In this document: positions 1-10,238 of the stretch, piece by piece | Position numbering within the stretch: position 1 is the stretch's first letter | Layout: the number at the start of each line of letters is the position of its first letter | From: Blepharisma japonicum | Lineage: Eukaryota; Ciliophora; Heterotrichea; Heterotrichida; Blepharismidae | Assembly: GCA_949751835.1 (NCBI GenBank) | Contig: CATKHK010000009.1 | Span: 310,001 to 374,000, forward strand | Length of the DNA stretch: 64,000 nucleotides | Reading direction: 5' to 3' | The notes under the pieces: model-generated | The model's database searches: none | Seen by the model: the letters and a program-made list of their open reading frames with translations, nothing else | What the model was told of the DNA's origin: nothing | Position numbers and translations under genes: made by a program

Positions 1-81
1 GGGTCAGCTTGATAGAGGAATGTGTCAAAAACTGTCCTAGAAAAGTGAGGGTCTGAAAAACGGCTGCACCACTCTTCGATT

Positions 82-276
82 ATGCTGATGAATGAAGCTC
101 TTAGTTTCTGGCGCTTTGAATATCTAAAGGGCAGCCCAACAAGTGGCTTAATCAAATCTTTGGATATTCGCACCTTAGGAACTTTAAAAAGCGCTGCAAA
201 TGAGATGCAAGCTGGAGCTTCAAAAACACCAATTGGCTTTACGCCCAGATTTGAAGCAATATGAGAATGAATTTAA
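82..276 (+). CDS. Possible 3' coding segment of a gene, uncertain
   Basis: An open frame from an ATG runs through two TGA (Trp) codons and stops at TAA (274-276). It encodes about 64 residues of mixed composition with no recognised domain. A different frame (from position 3 to a TAG at 102-104) is also protein-like just upstream. The two might be parts of one gene joined by an intron or an error, but I found no 15-16 nt GT..AG intron that joins them. It could be a small gene or the tail of a gene that begins outside the window. No function can be given. Confidence 0.3.
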
Positions 277-983
277 TGGGATTACAGTAGCATCCTCGAA
301 CGTGTTTTGAATGATAATCGGGAGAAACGACATTTTACATTATCAGAAATATGGCTGAGCAGTCAAGATTAGTTGTTATAAATGGATAATAAATTCAAAC
401 AATTTATGTATCAGCATGACATTTAAGTAATATTATTATGTTAAATTCAGATTTATGGTCTTAATATTTTAAATTCTTAATTAATTTCGCAAAATATAGT
501 AAAATATAAGATATTTTTTTTATTATCATATTATATATTTCTGATTATATTCCTATTTATTTCTGAAAATTTATAGTATTTTAAATTATCAAATTTTTAG
601 CAAATTTTTTAATTTATAATGAATGAATTTATTGCTATTATTTGCTTTGAAATATAAATCTATTTATGCTGGAAATATATTTTAGCAAAATTTATGCAAA
701 TGGAAATAAATAATTTTTCTTTAAAATAATGCGTTATATTTATAAGTAAATTTTAGGATAAGAAAGCATTTAGCTATTTTATATAAGTATAAACCGTTAA
801 TTTTAGAATATAAAGTCGAATCAAAAACTCAAATATTGGCTAACTGTTAATTATTTGTAAAAATTCTATAAATTACCCAAAGCTTTTTTTATATCAAATA
901 TTAATCAGCAAACGAGCTTCTTCCTAATTTATGTCTTTTCTTATTTTATAATTAATTTTATTTATTCTTACCAGGGAATTCAA
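277..983. other. AT-rich intergenic region, no gene seen
   Basis: About 700 bp of very AT-rich DNA with stops in all frames. I see no tRNA-like fold, repeat array or conserved coding piece. It presumably holds the 3' end of the gene to the left and the promoter of the coiled-coil gene at 984. Confidence 0.6.
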
Positions 984-1796
984 ATGGCCTTACTATCAGA
1001 GAAAAGACAACTACTACCTAATCAATCAGAATTAAAGGCTGAATACTTAAGAAAAGTCAATGAACTAGAGCTAGAAAAAGAAGAAGCAGAATATTATCAA
1101 CGAAGCTACAAGCGTAAGCTTGAAAAGCTTAACCAAGAAAAACGGAATTATCATACCAAAATAACAGAGCTCGTTCTAAAAATGACGCCAAACCAAACAG
1201 AAGAATCAAGCAGCGATAAATCTTTCGAGTTTGAAGACTGTCCTATCCCTTTTCAAAATATCGAAAGCGAACCAAAAGAAGATCTCCAGGAAAAAGAAGA
1301 GGAAGATCAACTTGCAAAAGAAAGAGAAGCTTTAAAAATCCTTAAAGAGCAAATAGAGCAAGAATTATCCAAACTGCGTAGAGAAAAGCACAAATTTTCT
1401 GTCCAAAAAAGAATTTCTATGCAGTCACAAAATAAAATTGCTGATTCCAATAAACCGATAGAAATCACCAGAAATAAAATTCTCAGCAAATGCGGAAGTC
1501 TAGATAAAATAAATAGTTCAGAGATTTCAGACTTCGAACAAGAAAAGCGAGAAATAGAGCAAGTTAGGTTTACGCTGGCGCAGAAGCAAAAAATTCTTGA
1601 AGACTCTTATAAAAAGGTCCAAGAAGAAAGAGCAATTTTAGAAAAAGAAAAAAAAGATTTTGAAGAAAAAGTGTCCTGTTTTGATAAAGAAAAATCAGAA
1701 ATAAAAAAAGCCATTCCCAAAATGACGCCGAATATCCCAAAAAGCCCTTTGAGATTTCGAGTTTTAAACCAGTCAGCAGGAAAATTGGTATTTTAA
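984..1796 (+). CDS. Coiled-coil protein, 270 aa
   Basis: The predicted protein is dominated by charged heptad-like sequence rich in Glu, Lys and Gln (roughly residues 10-60, 95-140 and 180-250), typical of a long coiled coil. The short phrase KMTPN occurs twice, near residue 70 and near residue 245. The C-terminus is short and basic. No catalytic or binding domain is recognised. In ciliates such proteins are often cortical or basal-body components, but that is inference. The ATG at 984 is the first in frame after AT-rich DNA, and the frame stops at TAA. The next gene starts only 25 bp downstream on the same strand. Confidence 0.8.
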   Translation: MALLSEKRQLLPNQSELKAEYLRKVNELELEKEEAEYYQRSYKRKLEKLNQEKRNYHTKITELVLKMTPNQTEESSSDKSFEFEDCPIPFQNIESEPKEDLQEKEEEDQLAKEREALKILKEQIEQELSKLRREKHKFSVQKRISMQSQNKIADSNKPIEITRNKILSKCGSLDKINSSEISDFEQEKREIEQVRFTLAQKQKILEDSYKKVQEERAILEKEKKDFEEKVSCFDKEKSEIKKAIPKMTPNIPKSPLRFRVLNQSAGKLVF

Positions 1797-1821
1797 TTGA
1801 TATAATGAATAATAAATAAAA

Positions 1822-3759
1822 ATGACCGAAGTCCATCACGAATATACAATCGGTGGGGAGAAAAAAGCTTGCAAAGTATGCTCCAAACTTTTCCCACAAT
1901 GCATGCATTGGGTATCACTGTGGATAGTTGAAGGAATTACGAATCGCGACATTGAATCTCTAGGCAAAAGAGGACAATGAATCACTGACTTTCCTCCCCA
2001 TCAAGTTTTCAGCTATATGAAGGATTTAGATCAAGATATAGGAATTGTTGACGTCCAAAACACAAAATTTAACTCATTTTTGCTTACAATTAAAGGCCAG
2101 ATCTATTCTTGGGGAATTAATAACGTTTACGCTTGTAATCCTTGCGATTCAAAGTTACCGTTTTGTCCCCCTGGACCTATTAGAGATTTATCACAAGTCA
2201 CAATTGTTTCAATTTCATGTGGTGAAGAGCATGTACTTGCATTAGAATCTGGCATGTATCTATGATCATGAGGCATAAACTCCCGAGGACAACTTGGAAG
2301 AAATGCTGAAGAAGAAACAGGCCCAGCGCCTATACAAAATATTAATCAAATTGTAAGAATTGCAGCTGGGCCTTATACATCTTTTGCTGTTCAGCTGAAT
2401 GGAAATGTATATGCGTGGGGAGATAATAGGAAAAATGAATTAAGTGAACTTGTTGATGGGGCTGATGAAAATGAAATTGTAAGCAAGCCTACAGAACTTT
2501 TGAAAATGCCTTGGAAGAGAAGTAACTCTACTGTACAAAGGTCGTATTTTAAGACTGAAAATATCAGAGAACTTGATATCGCAGGAGTGAGCAGAGCAGA
2601 AATAAAAAGGCGGCAAGCTGAAAACGACGATTTAAAAAGAAGAATTGAGTCTCTCAGGAAAAAAGTTGACACTCTAGAAGACGAAAAGTCAGGGGTAGGC
2701 AGTAAGCGTATTTCTTCTAAATGAGACACTGATGTTTATCTCAAAGAAATCAGAATGCTTAGAGATCGAGCTTCCAGAGCTAACAAAAAAGTCATATTGA
2801 GTATCGATAAACTGAAAGCAAAGATTACAAGCTCAGAAAAAGAAATAAAATCTTTGCAAAAACAAATAGAAATTCTTGATAAAGAAATCATTGAGACTTG
2901 AAATCTCACTAAGGAGCATGAAGCACTTATCAATAGCAAAAAAGTTGACCTTGAAGGAGCTCTAGAAACAAATCAAAAGGATATGGCAAATAAATATGAA
3001 ACAGAATTGGTCAATTTGAGAGCCAAGAGAAAAGAGTACCATGCTAATGCTACACATAAAGAAATAGAAAAATCAAGATGTGGAGAGACTATAAAAAAGT
3101 TGGAAAATGAAATAGAGACAGCAAAGGAAAAAATAGTGCATAAAGAAGGAAAAATTGATAAAAATTTGGATATTTATAATCAAATGGAAGCGGTGAGGAA
3201 AAAAGCAATAGCTGAAGAAATGTTCTCACTCAGTGAATCGACATTTCAGAAAGAAATAGAACAATTAGTTATTTATGAAGAAGCCTTAAAAAAATCTGAC
3301 CCTGAGTACATTTCTAAAAAATTAGGAAAATATGCAACCCCTCTAGAAATTCTCAAAATATCGGATTATATTTTAAACGTCTTTGATAAGGAAATTAACG
3401 AGTTATTCAAAGCAAAATTTGGCTCTGCTGAGCTTGTAAATCGAGCATTAATGGTAATCGCCGATAATGTCCGTCTTAGAAAGCAAGTCAATACCTTTTC
3501 AAAATTAATTTCTGGGCCAATAAACGATAAAATTGAAAAGCAAAAAATGGCAGAATTAAAGAAAAAAGTCCCTCCTGTTATGTGGAAACATGTTAAAGAT
3601 AAGGAAAAGTTTATAAAAGATATTTTTATAGAAGCAGATTTTAATTATAAAAAGTATGGCTTTGATGACCCATTTACCAAGAGGCTGTTTCGATATCAAG
3701 AAAAGCAAAAAGAAGCCAAGCCTGCTGTAAAACGAGAAAAAAGGTGGAGACTTTGTTAA
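1822..3759 (+). CDS. RCC1-repeat protein with long coiled-coil tail, 645 aa
   Basis: Read with TGA as Trp this is one continuous frame of 645 codons. Residues about 60-220 carry RCC1-like repeats, including G-x-IYSWG, a GEEHVLAL motif, MYLWSWGINSRGQLG and NVYAWGDN. Two Trp in the third of these motifs are TGA, where RCC1 blades normally have Trp. Residues about 260-640 are almost entirely coiled coil. RCC1 blades form a beta-propeller that can bind proteins or chromatin, but here there is no sign of the full seven-blade RanGEF. A propeller/coiled-coil fusion suggests a structural or ciliary role (inference). At least five TGA codons are in frame, and the stop is TAA. Confidence 0.85.
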
Positions 3760-3796
3760 AATTAATTCTAAATCATGGGCGGGTATAATAATTTAA

Positions 3797-5314
3797 ATGT
3801 TATCATCAGATATAAGTCCTGAATTAAGATGCGCACTGTCATTATTGAACATTCTAGAAGAAATGCTGTTTTCAATGCCTTTGAAGATTCAATTGGTGCA
3901 GAAATATGAACGAATGCGAGAAATTGCATTTTCTAAACTTAATTTACAAAGCGATACAACTCATATTTGGAAACTACAGCAGCAAGCCCATAGTAATGCG
4001 GAGTCAAAAAGCAAAGAAAAAAACGAAGAAAAAAATAATGATAATGCATTTATTGAGAGACTCAAACAAAGCCACACTATTACGAAAGATTATGCTGCTC
4101 TTGTGACAAGATTAATTCTTTTAATAGAGACTCACTACTCTGACATGAGTGATTTATTAGAAATTTCGAAAGAAAAGCGACCCAGTTTGATGATTTCAGA
4201 GAATGAAATACAAGGGTTTTCAAGATTTCAGGTAAATACTGAAATTTTAAGCAAATGCAGTGAAATTGAGTTTTCTGAGTTTTCTTATTTAGAGAAAATC
4301 CAGAAATTATTCGATGCTGAAGAGGACAATTTAAAGGATCTTAATGAACAAATATCAAGAATAATACAAGAAAACAAAGCAACTTCGAAAAGATGCCATG
4401 AACAAATTCTTAATGAAATTTCTCAAAAAGAGATGGTATATAAAGAATTGGATTTAACCAAAAAGAGAATGCAGGATATTGACACTGAATACAAAATTAA
4501 AATTGAAGAATTAAAATTAGCTTGGGAAAGATCAGAAATTGAAACCAAAAACTCCTGTTTTTCTGAAATAAATGAATTAAAAACAAAACTCAGCATTCAA
4601 AATGAAGAAAACTCCAAACTTACCCAAGAACTTGGAGAAATGAAAAACAGAATAAGCCTTGAAACTTCAGAGATTCATAAGCTTTATGAAAATAAATTAG
4701 AAGATTTAAATAACTCAATTCTACATCAAACAAGCTTTCATAAACAAAAAATTCAAGAACTTGAGCTGTCTTTTCATGGCAGGGAATCCCAGCTACTTAA
4801 CCAGCTTGATAAACTCCAAACTGAAGATTCTTCAGTTCTCAGAAACCTTAGAGAAAATATTGAAAGACTTCAAGTAAAAGTTCAAGAACTAAGAGACGTC
4901 CTAAAAGCTGTGTGTGACCGCACAAGCCCCATTTTTGATAAATTTGCTGGCAAAGAAGATATCGCTGAAGACTTTGCGAGAAGAAAAGAAGAAATTTCTG
5001 ACTTCGCTGAAAATGATAGTTGGGAGCATTATTCAGAGCTTTTAACTGAACTGGAGTTTATAGGGTACGCATTCAGTAAATTATCAACAGATAATGATTG
5101 GCTTATCGACAGACTTGATGAGTGCAGCAAAGAAAACGAAGATTTACGACAAATTCCTCACCATCTTCCTGAAGTCCGGTCCAGCACTTTTGAAGAAGTT
5201 CTAAGCAGCCTATCAGCAAATAAACTTATTCTTCGTGATTTCCAAGAAGCACGGTCTAAACTGATGAACCACTTTACTGATTCAAAAATCCATAATTTAT
5301 CTGGGATATCTTAA
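3797..5314 (+). CDS. Coiled-coil protein, 505 aa
   Basis: The N-terminal 120 residues look globular and partly helical. Residues about 170-380 form a long predicted coiled coil, and the C-terminal 120 residues are again more mixed. No family is recognised. The start follows a TATAATAATTTAA stretch only 37 bp after the previous gene, which is the usual spacing here. The frame is complete in the standard code and ends TAA followed by TAG. It lies head-to-tail with the RCC1-repeat gene and the SAP30-like gene, with no functional link implied. Confidence 0.8.
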   Translation: MLSSDISPELRCALSLLNILEEMLFSMPLKIQLVQKYERMREIAFSKLNLQSDTTHIWKLQQQAHSNAESKSKEKNEEKNNDNAFIERLKQSHTITKDYAALVTRLILLIETHYSDMSDLLEISKEKRPSLMISENEIQGFSRFQVNTEILSKCSEIEFSEFSYLEKIQKLFDAEEDNLKDLNEQISRIIQENKATSKRCHEQILNEISQKEMVYKELDLTKKRMQDIDTEYKIKIEELKLAWERSEIETKNSCFSEINELKTKLSIQNEENSKLTQELGEMKNRISLETSEIHKLYENKLEDLNNSILHQTSFHKQKIQELELSFHGRESQLLNQLDKLQTEDSSVLRNLRENIERLQVKVQELRDVLKAVCDRTSPIFDKFAGKEDIAEDFARRKEEISDFAENDSWEHYSELLTELEFIGYAFSKLSTDNDWLIDRLDECSKENEDLRQIPHHLPEVRSSTFEEVLSSLSANKLILRDFQEARSKLMNHFTDSKIHNLSGIS

Positions 5315-5349
5315 TAGTAAATTTTTAATTCATATTAATTTTTATCGAA

Positions 5350-5700
5350 ATGAGTGATGAAATCAGACCTGTAGTAGACCTCTCAAAACTATCCTGGGGC
5401 TCCATCAAGCGATATGAAGCTCTCTTTGGCTTGCGAGCCAAAAAAGAAGAACTTGTAGATTGCGTAAAAGATCATTTCGCTTTGGCTTGCTACAACATAA
5501 TCAAATCACAAAAACAAGATGTAGAACAATACTCACCTACTACGGATTTAACCTGCGACCTTGAAACTTTTCAAACGGAATTTAAGACGCCTGATGAGGT
5601 CATTGAAAGCTTTTTGAAAATTAAGACTGATGATAAGGAAGAACAAGGGACAAGAAAAAGTACGAGATTTAGGGAAAGACAGGAAAGAGGAAATAATTAA
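5350..5700 (+). CDS. SAP30-like protein with Sin3-binding motif, 116 aa
   Basis: Residues about 8-48 match the Sin3-binding domain of SAP30-type proteins: an acidic-hydrophobic VDLSKLSWGSIKRYEALFGL segment, then a basic linker and ELVDCVKDHFA. In animals and fungi this helix bundle docks on the PAH3 region of Sin3 in histone-deacetylase complexes in the nucleus. The rest is acidic, then strongly basic at the C-terminus. The protein is shorter than metazoan SAP30 and lacks its N-terminal zinc finger, so it resembles the minimal SAP30-like form of protists. It converges on the PP2A B'' gene with only 8 bp between the two stops. Confidence 0.7.
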   Translation: MSDEIRPVVDLSKLSWGSIKRYEALFGLRAKKEELVDCVKDHFALACYNIIKSQKQDVEQYSPTTDLTCDLETFQTEFKTPDEVIESFLKIKTDDKEEQGTRKSTRFRERQERGNN

Positions 5701-5708
5701 TAAGTTAT

Positions 5709-7310
5709 CTAATCTTCTCGATCAGAATCCCACACTTCGTCCAGAACTTCTGACGCTTCCGCGTTTTCTTCTTCCATAGCTAATCTTACATATTCTGCGT
5801 TTGCAAATCGGTCCCAGTCCGTGAAATCAGGATTTTCGTTGAGTTCATTTTTGATTTGGAAGGGATCACGCTGCTCATATGCAATAAATTTGTTTAAATT
5901 CACTAAGCAATTAAAAAAGACTCCACTGATACTTTTTTTAGCTATAATTTCACTCAAAGTAAACTGATTTTGGGTTTTAGGATTTATCATATCAGCAAGC
6001 TGACACAGGACATCTTGAAAAGGTACCGCTTCTTGTTTAAGATATTCTAGTCTATGAAGCTGCTCTTCGTAAAAATAATCCATCTCATAGGCAGTTATAA
6101 TTCCATTATCATCTAGATCTACAACTTTAAACCAATAATCTAATGACCTGCTAGTTGATTTGTCTTCTTCTGATATCATAAACCATATAAAATCATCATA
6201 AGACATTTTTCCAGCTACGGTTGATTTGAATTTTCTTGGGACTTCTTCAAATATTCTATCAATTGCTTTTCTTGACAGAGTGTGCCCTTCATATCTAGAA
6301 AAATCTTCTTTATCTATCAAAAAATCATGATCTGTATCTAGCTCCCAAAACCTGCAATAGAGCACATAAAAATGCTCATAAGAGAAAAAATCTCTGATTT
6401 TATTTATATCTTCTTCAGCATCTAAATTCAGCAGCACTGCCATTAATTTGCTTCTTTTCAGCTCCCTAAATGTGATTTTCCCTTCATCATTTGTATCTAA
6501 ACTATAGAAAATCCTTTCCACAACGCATTCTGCGTATCTTTCTTGAAACTCTGGAGTAGCTTTCAAAAATTCAAGCCCAGGGTGAGTTTCCATTAAATAA
6601 ATCATAAGTGGCTTAAAATCATTTCTTATCAAGTATCTTCTTCCAGGTTTACATAGCACATTAAATAGTCTCTGAACAGGAATTTTTCCTTCAAGTTCAG
6701 ATTTCCAGTACTTCAAAAACTGGGCCTTTGTCACTATTTCTCTTCCTTCTCCAGCAATATTAGTGAATAATGTAGGAAGGACTATTTTAGGAAGTCCACA
6801 AAGCTCCTTGGTAACAGCTTCAAATTCTTGGATTTTTAAGGAATCTCTGATAAAATACTGATTTATTAATTTTGTGTCTTTTTCTGACTGAGAGGGATCA
6901 GATGGCTTACCTTGAGGGAAATAAAACTGTGGGATTGAAGGCTTTTGTTGAGGCTTGACAATTGGGGCTGGCTCCTGGACTTTTTTTGGCTTGATTTGTG
7001 CGAGTCCATCTGCTGGCAATGATTGAGAATGGGACGTGGGGGGCCTGTCAGCGGCGCCTGGGGATAGCGGAGGGGTTAATGATGCTCTTCCTTTAGGAGA
7101 TGTCACACTTGAAGATGATGGTGCTGCTCTATTAGGGAAAAGAGGACTTGGTTGATTATTTGCGGATAATGGGTTTTTTGATTCTTCTATTAACTTTTGG
7201 ATTAGAGAGCTGGTAGAAGGAATGCTTAGCCACCTGAAAAAATCTTCTTCTAGCTTTCGAGAAGCAAGCTCAAAACGAATATTTTCTTTATAATGTGGGA
7301 GGACTTCCAT
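5709..7310 (-). CDS. PP2A regulatory subunit B'' (PPP2R3/TON2-like), 533 aa
   Basis: After a Pro/Ser-rich N-terminal 130 residues, the rest matches the B'' (PR72/PR130, plant TONNEAU2/FASS) family. EF-hand-like loops lie at DTNDEGKITFRE (about 273), DTDHDFLIDKEDF (about 325) and DLDDNGIITAYE (about 402). The family phrases YEGHTLSRKAIDRIFEEVP and YDDFIWFMISEEDKST are present, as is the YEQRDPF near the end. B'' subunits target PP2A to substrates in a calcium-sensitive way and, in plants and protists, to cortical microtubules and basal bodies. The start is the first ATG after AT-rich DNA and the stop is TAG. It is transcribed divergently from the gene at 7728. Confidence 0.9.
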   Translation of the reverse strand: MEVLPHYKENIRFELASRKLEEDFFRWLSIPSTSSLIQKLIEESKNPLSANNQPSPLFPNRAAPSSSSVTSPKGRASLTPPLSPGAADRPPTSHSQSLPADGLAQIKPKKVQEPAPIVKPQQKPSIPQFYFPQGKPSDPSQSEKDTKLINQYFIRDSLKIQEFEAVTKELCGLPKIVLPTLFTNIAGEGREIVTKAQFLKYWKSELEGKIPVQRLFNVLCKPGRRYLIRNDFKPLMIYLMETHPGLEFLKATPEFQERYAECVVERIFYSLDTNDEGKITFRELKRSKLMAVLLNLDAEEDINKIRDFFSYEHFYVLYCRFWELDTDHDFLIDKEDFSRYEGHTLSRKAIDRIFEEVPRKFKSTVAGKMSYDDFIWFMISEEDKSTSRSLDYWFKVVDLDDNGIITAYEMDYFYEEQLHRLEYLKQEAVPFQDVLCQLADMINPKTQNQFTLSEIIAKKSISGVFFNCLVNLNKFIAYEQRDPFQIKNELNENPDFTDWDRFANAEYVRLAMEEENAEASEVLDEVWDSDRED

Positions 7311-7727
7311 AATTTAAAGTCGATTTCCTTTATTTATTGCCATTTTAGAAGAACGCGGATTGTGAATGATATTTTTATTCAGAAGAAGTATGATTTAAGA
7401 AGGAGTTCTTAGAAAGAAGAGATATTGATAAAGGTAGTTTTATATTTTTAAGATTTTAAGCAAGCATCTGACTATATTCTTTTATAATAAATAATGAAAA
7501 CAAAGCATTAATTTATGATTTTTTTTATTTTATAAAGATTATATTATCTAAAATTAGCAAGATGATTTTCATATTTTTGATCTTCTAAATACTCATTTCA
7601 AGCAAAATCTTATTCTGGATCTCATAAATAGAATAGACGTGGAAACTTTACTGCGAAATGAAATATATTCTATATAAAGCAATTTCAAGAATATTTACAT
7701 TTATTATAATTTATATTGTAATAACAT
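7311..7727. promoter_or_regulatory. Divergent intergenic region, 417 bp
   Basis: AT-rich DNA between two divergent start codons (PP2A B'' on minus, CTFxP-motif protein on plus). It must hold both promoters. No specific element can be named with confidence, and no ORF longer than about 40 codons is convincing. Confidence 0.5.
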
Positions 7728-9002
7728 ATGTCTAATACAAAAGGTGAAGAAATAGATCAAGCTCGTAAATTGCAAAATGAAAATAATAAAGATATTTCAA
7801 CCAAAAGTAATATTAGAAACACTACTTCACCAATCAAAACTTCTAGCAGCGATCAAAATACCGAAAACATTAAAAGGTCTATAGATTTCCTTGCAAAATT
7901 GTGTTTTCCTCAAAAAACTGGCGAAGAAATCAATTCTTCAGAAACTACAATAAAACTACCTGAATCATTAGATGCAGCTCAGCTTCTCATGAAAACTGAA
8001 GAATTAGCTTCCAACAATCCCGAAAAATTTCTACCAGAAAATTATCAAGAGGAAAATCCTTTAGACGAAGAAAATTATCCAATAATAGAAGAAGCAGAGT
8101 ACCAAAATGGTCTAGCCCAAGAAGACCCATCTGACCAAAAAGAAGAAGATGGCTTTTATTCTTTTATTTCAATCAGGGATGAAAATTCAATGAGCAATGA
8201 TGCTCTTGATGTAATAATTTCAAGATCATTAGTCTTCCGTGATGACTCACCTGATTCTGATGTGAAGCAGCAACCAAATAGAGTTAAGCATACCAATCAT
8301 ATCAAAAATAATTTTGTCTCTCCGAAATACGCAAATCGAAAACAATATACGAAAAACCTTCAGGCAAAAGAAGAAGAGCCTCAAACAATCAAAAATAAAA
8401 CTGTAAACGCTGCTGAATCAATAGCAATTGGACAGTCTTTATATAACAAAGGCCAGGAATTTTTGACAAACAGAGAAAATAAACTTGAAAAAATTTTCTC
8501 TGACACTTATTCCTTCAAACCCACAATCAACACAAAATCAGCCAAAATACTTGGTGGGATTCAAAAAGATAAAAATGAGCTTTACAGCGATAAAATCAAA
8601 AGACCAAAGCCTGCACCTGAAGAAGAGCCAAAAGAAAAAAAGAAGCTAAAACTCAAAGACTTTCTCGACAGAAATTACAAGAAGCCCCTAGAGCATGTCA
8701 AGGAAAAAAACGTAGTAGTCACAAAGAAAGAAGAAATAGACGAAGAATGCACATTTAACCCTAAAATCGACGGAAAATCAAAAACCATAGGCAGTCATAG
8801 GAATCTTTATGAGCTTGCAGCTGAAAAGAAATATAAATTAGAGCTAAAAATGCAAGAAGCTAAGATGCAAAAAGAAAAAGAAGAACTGAAAGAGTGCACA
8901 TTTCAGCCGATAACTTATAAAGATATGGCAAAGCCTTCACCAAAGAACAAGTTGGTAGCTCATTCGTTCTTTGCAGATCCATCTTTGAATACAATTAGTT
9001 AA
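7728..9002 (+). CDS. Low-complexity protein with CTFxP-type motifs, 424 aa
   Basis: A hydrophilic, Glu/Lys/Asn-rich protein with little predicted globular structure. Three short repeats of the form (C/S)-F-x-P-x-I occur in the C-terminal half: YSFKPTINTKS (about 262), ECTFNPKIDGKS (about 341) and ECTFQPITYKD (about 390). Such motifs are frequent in ciliary or cytoskeletal low-complexity proteins of protists, usually with no assigned function. The flanking sequence is Lys-rich and probably helical. The frame is complete without TGA codons and ends in TAA. Confidence 0.75.
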   Translation: MSNTKGEEIDQARKLQNENNKDISTKSNIRNTTSPIKTSSSDQNTENIKRSIDFLAKLCFPQKTGEEINSSETTIKLPESLDAAQLLMKTEELASNNPEKFLPENYQEENPLDEENYPIIEEAEYQNGLAQEDPSDQKEEDGFYSFISIRDENSMSNDALDVIISRSLVFRDDSPDSDVKQQPNRVKHTNHIKNNFVSPKYANRKQYTKNLQAKEEEPQTIKNKTVNAAESIAIGQSLYNKGQEFLTNRENKLEKIFSDTYSFKPTINTKSAKILGGIQKDKNELYSDKIKRPKPAPEEEPKEKKKLKLKDFLDRNYKKPLEHVKEKNVVVTKKEEIDEECTFNPKIDGKSKTIGSHRNLYELAAEKKYKLELKMQEAKMQKEKEELKECTFQPITYKDMAKPSPKNKLVAHSFFADPSLNTIS

Positions 9003-9178
9003 GCTTAATTAATTAGTTTTTTCTTATGAATTTTTTTGAGGCTTTCTAATAAAATTACTATAAAGCCTTTGCTATTTTTCTATTAATTCCTAATACGAAC
9101 TATCAACTAAAACTTTCTTAATAATTTGAATTTCAGCTAAATGATTGTTATAGTCTACAGCTAAATATCATTAATTAT

Positions 9179-9523
9179 TTATCTAAATTGGCTGCTAATT
9201 GATAAACTAATACCGCAGACACCACAAGAAATATCTTCTTTTGTGTTAAGCTTTGAAGGAGATTTAATTGCATTTTTCTTTTTCACCGAATTATTCTGTA
9301 ACCCAATTTTATATGCTTTTGTGCTTCCAGAGTCCCAAATATTAACAAACCCGTTTGTTTTGAAATTTCCTTTTAAATTTTCTTTATTCCTACAGTAAGC
9401 AATTAAATAGCAGAAAATAGCTAAAATGATCATGAAAATATTGAACAAAAGAATGCACATGTCATAAATAGTTATTTCTACGCCCCAAAATCTATGTGTT
9501 AATTCCCATATTTCAGGTCTCAT
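9179..9523 (-). CDS. Single-span membrane protein, 114 aa
   Basis: One strong hydrophobic helix at residues about 18-42, followed by a basic tail of about 70 residues. The topology suggests a short N-terminus outside or in the lumen and a cytosolic tail (positive-inside rule). A CGVC pair near the C-terminus is the only notable motif. No family is recognised. Upstream there is an in-frame TAG before any other ATG, so the start at 9523 is firm. It is divergent from the gene at 9569, with 45 bp between start codons. Confidence 0.6.
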   Translation of the reverse strand: MRPEIWELTHRFWGVEITIYDMCILLFNIFMIILAIFCYLIAYCRNKENLKGNFKTNGFVNIWDSGSTKAYKIGLQNNSVKKKNAIKSPSKLNTKEDISCGVCGISLSISSQFR

Positions 9524-9568
9524 GATAATTAGTATTATCTAAATTAATAAGTAAATTTTATCACGTAT

Positions 9569-10099
9569 ATGATTACTGTAGACTCTATAACGTATTGTAG
9601 TGTTGGAGTGCAAGTCACTGAATGCGACTTTAAGCCGGAAACAGATTACTCAATTGATTTAGAAATAAAAAGGCCAACGTTCGATTTATCAGCGATTTTA
9701 GTCGAGGATATTGAAGGAGTCGAAGAGGAAACTACGCAAATTTCAAAATTACAGCAAATGCTATATCATACGAGGCATGAATTAGCTGAGCAGGAAAGAT
9801 TAAATGAGCTACATCAAATACAAATAAAGTTCCTTAAGCAAGAAATCCAAGATTTGAATAAGAAATTTAAATTGATCACAAATTTTGAAGGTGAAAACAT
9901 CTTTTTGAATGCAAATTTATTAAGAGAAACAGCTATTAAACTGATTTCTGGGCTACCCACACTAAACTCTGAAGGAGAAGGGCTGATTTCAATATTATTT
10001 TCATTGTTAGACTTAAATGACGAGCAATGGGAAAGCATCAACGTGAATAGAAGAAAAAACAAGCAAAAGGTGGTTCCAGGGTTTTGTTTATTTTCTTAG
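9569..10099 (+). CDS. Coiled-coil protein with GRIP/GRAB-like C-terminal domain, 176 aa
   Basis: Residues about 60-108 form a coiled coil. Residues about 118-160 (LLRETAIKLISGLP, then a Gly/Glu turn, then LISILFSLLDLNDEQWESI) resemble the GRIP domain of golgins, in which two helices end in a LLPVIxxLLxLSPEE-type segment. GRIP/GRAB domains bind Arl1 or Arf GTPases at the trans-Golgi. The signature Tyr of classical GRIP is absent, so the match is tentative. The N-terminal 55 residues are acidic and probably disordered. The stop is TAG. It converges on the long minus-strand gene that ends at 10239. Confidence 0.55.
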   Translation: MITVDSITYCSVGVQVTECDFKPETDYSIDLEIKRPTFDLSAILVEDIEGVEEETTQISKLQQMLYHTRHELAEQERLNELHQIQIKFLKQEIQDLNKKFKLITNFEGENIFLNANLLRETAIKLISGLPTLNSEGEGLISILFSLLDLNDEQWESINVNRRKNKQKVVPGFCLFS

Positions 10100-10238
10100 T
10101 GCACATATTTAGATCTAAATCAATTAAATTAATTTTCTTGCTCATAGTACTTAAAATAATCTCATCGCTTATTCACCTTTCGTTTTGCATCAAGATATTT
10201 TTTATATTTTTAATTTGCCATACAAGACCATATTTAAA

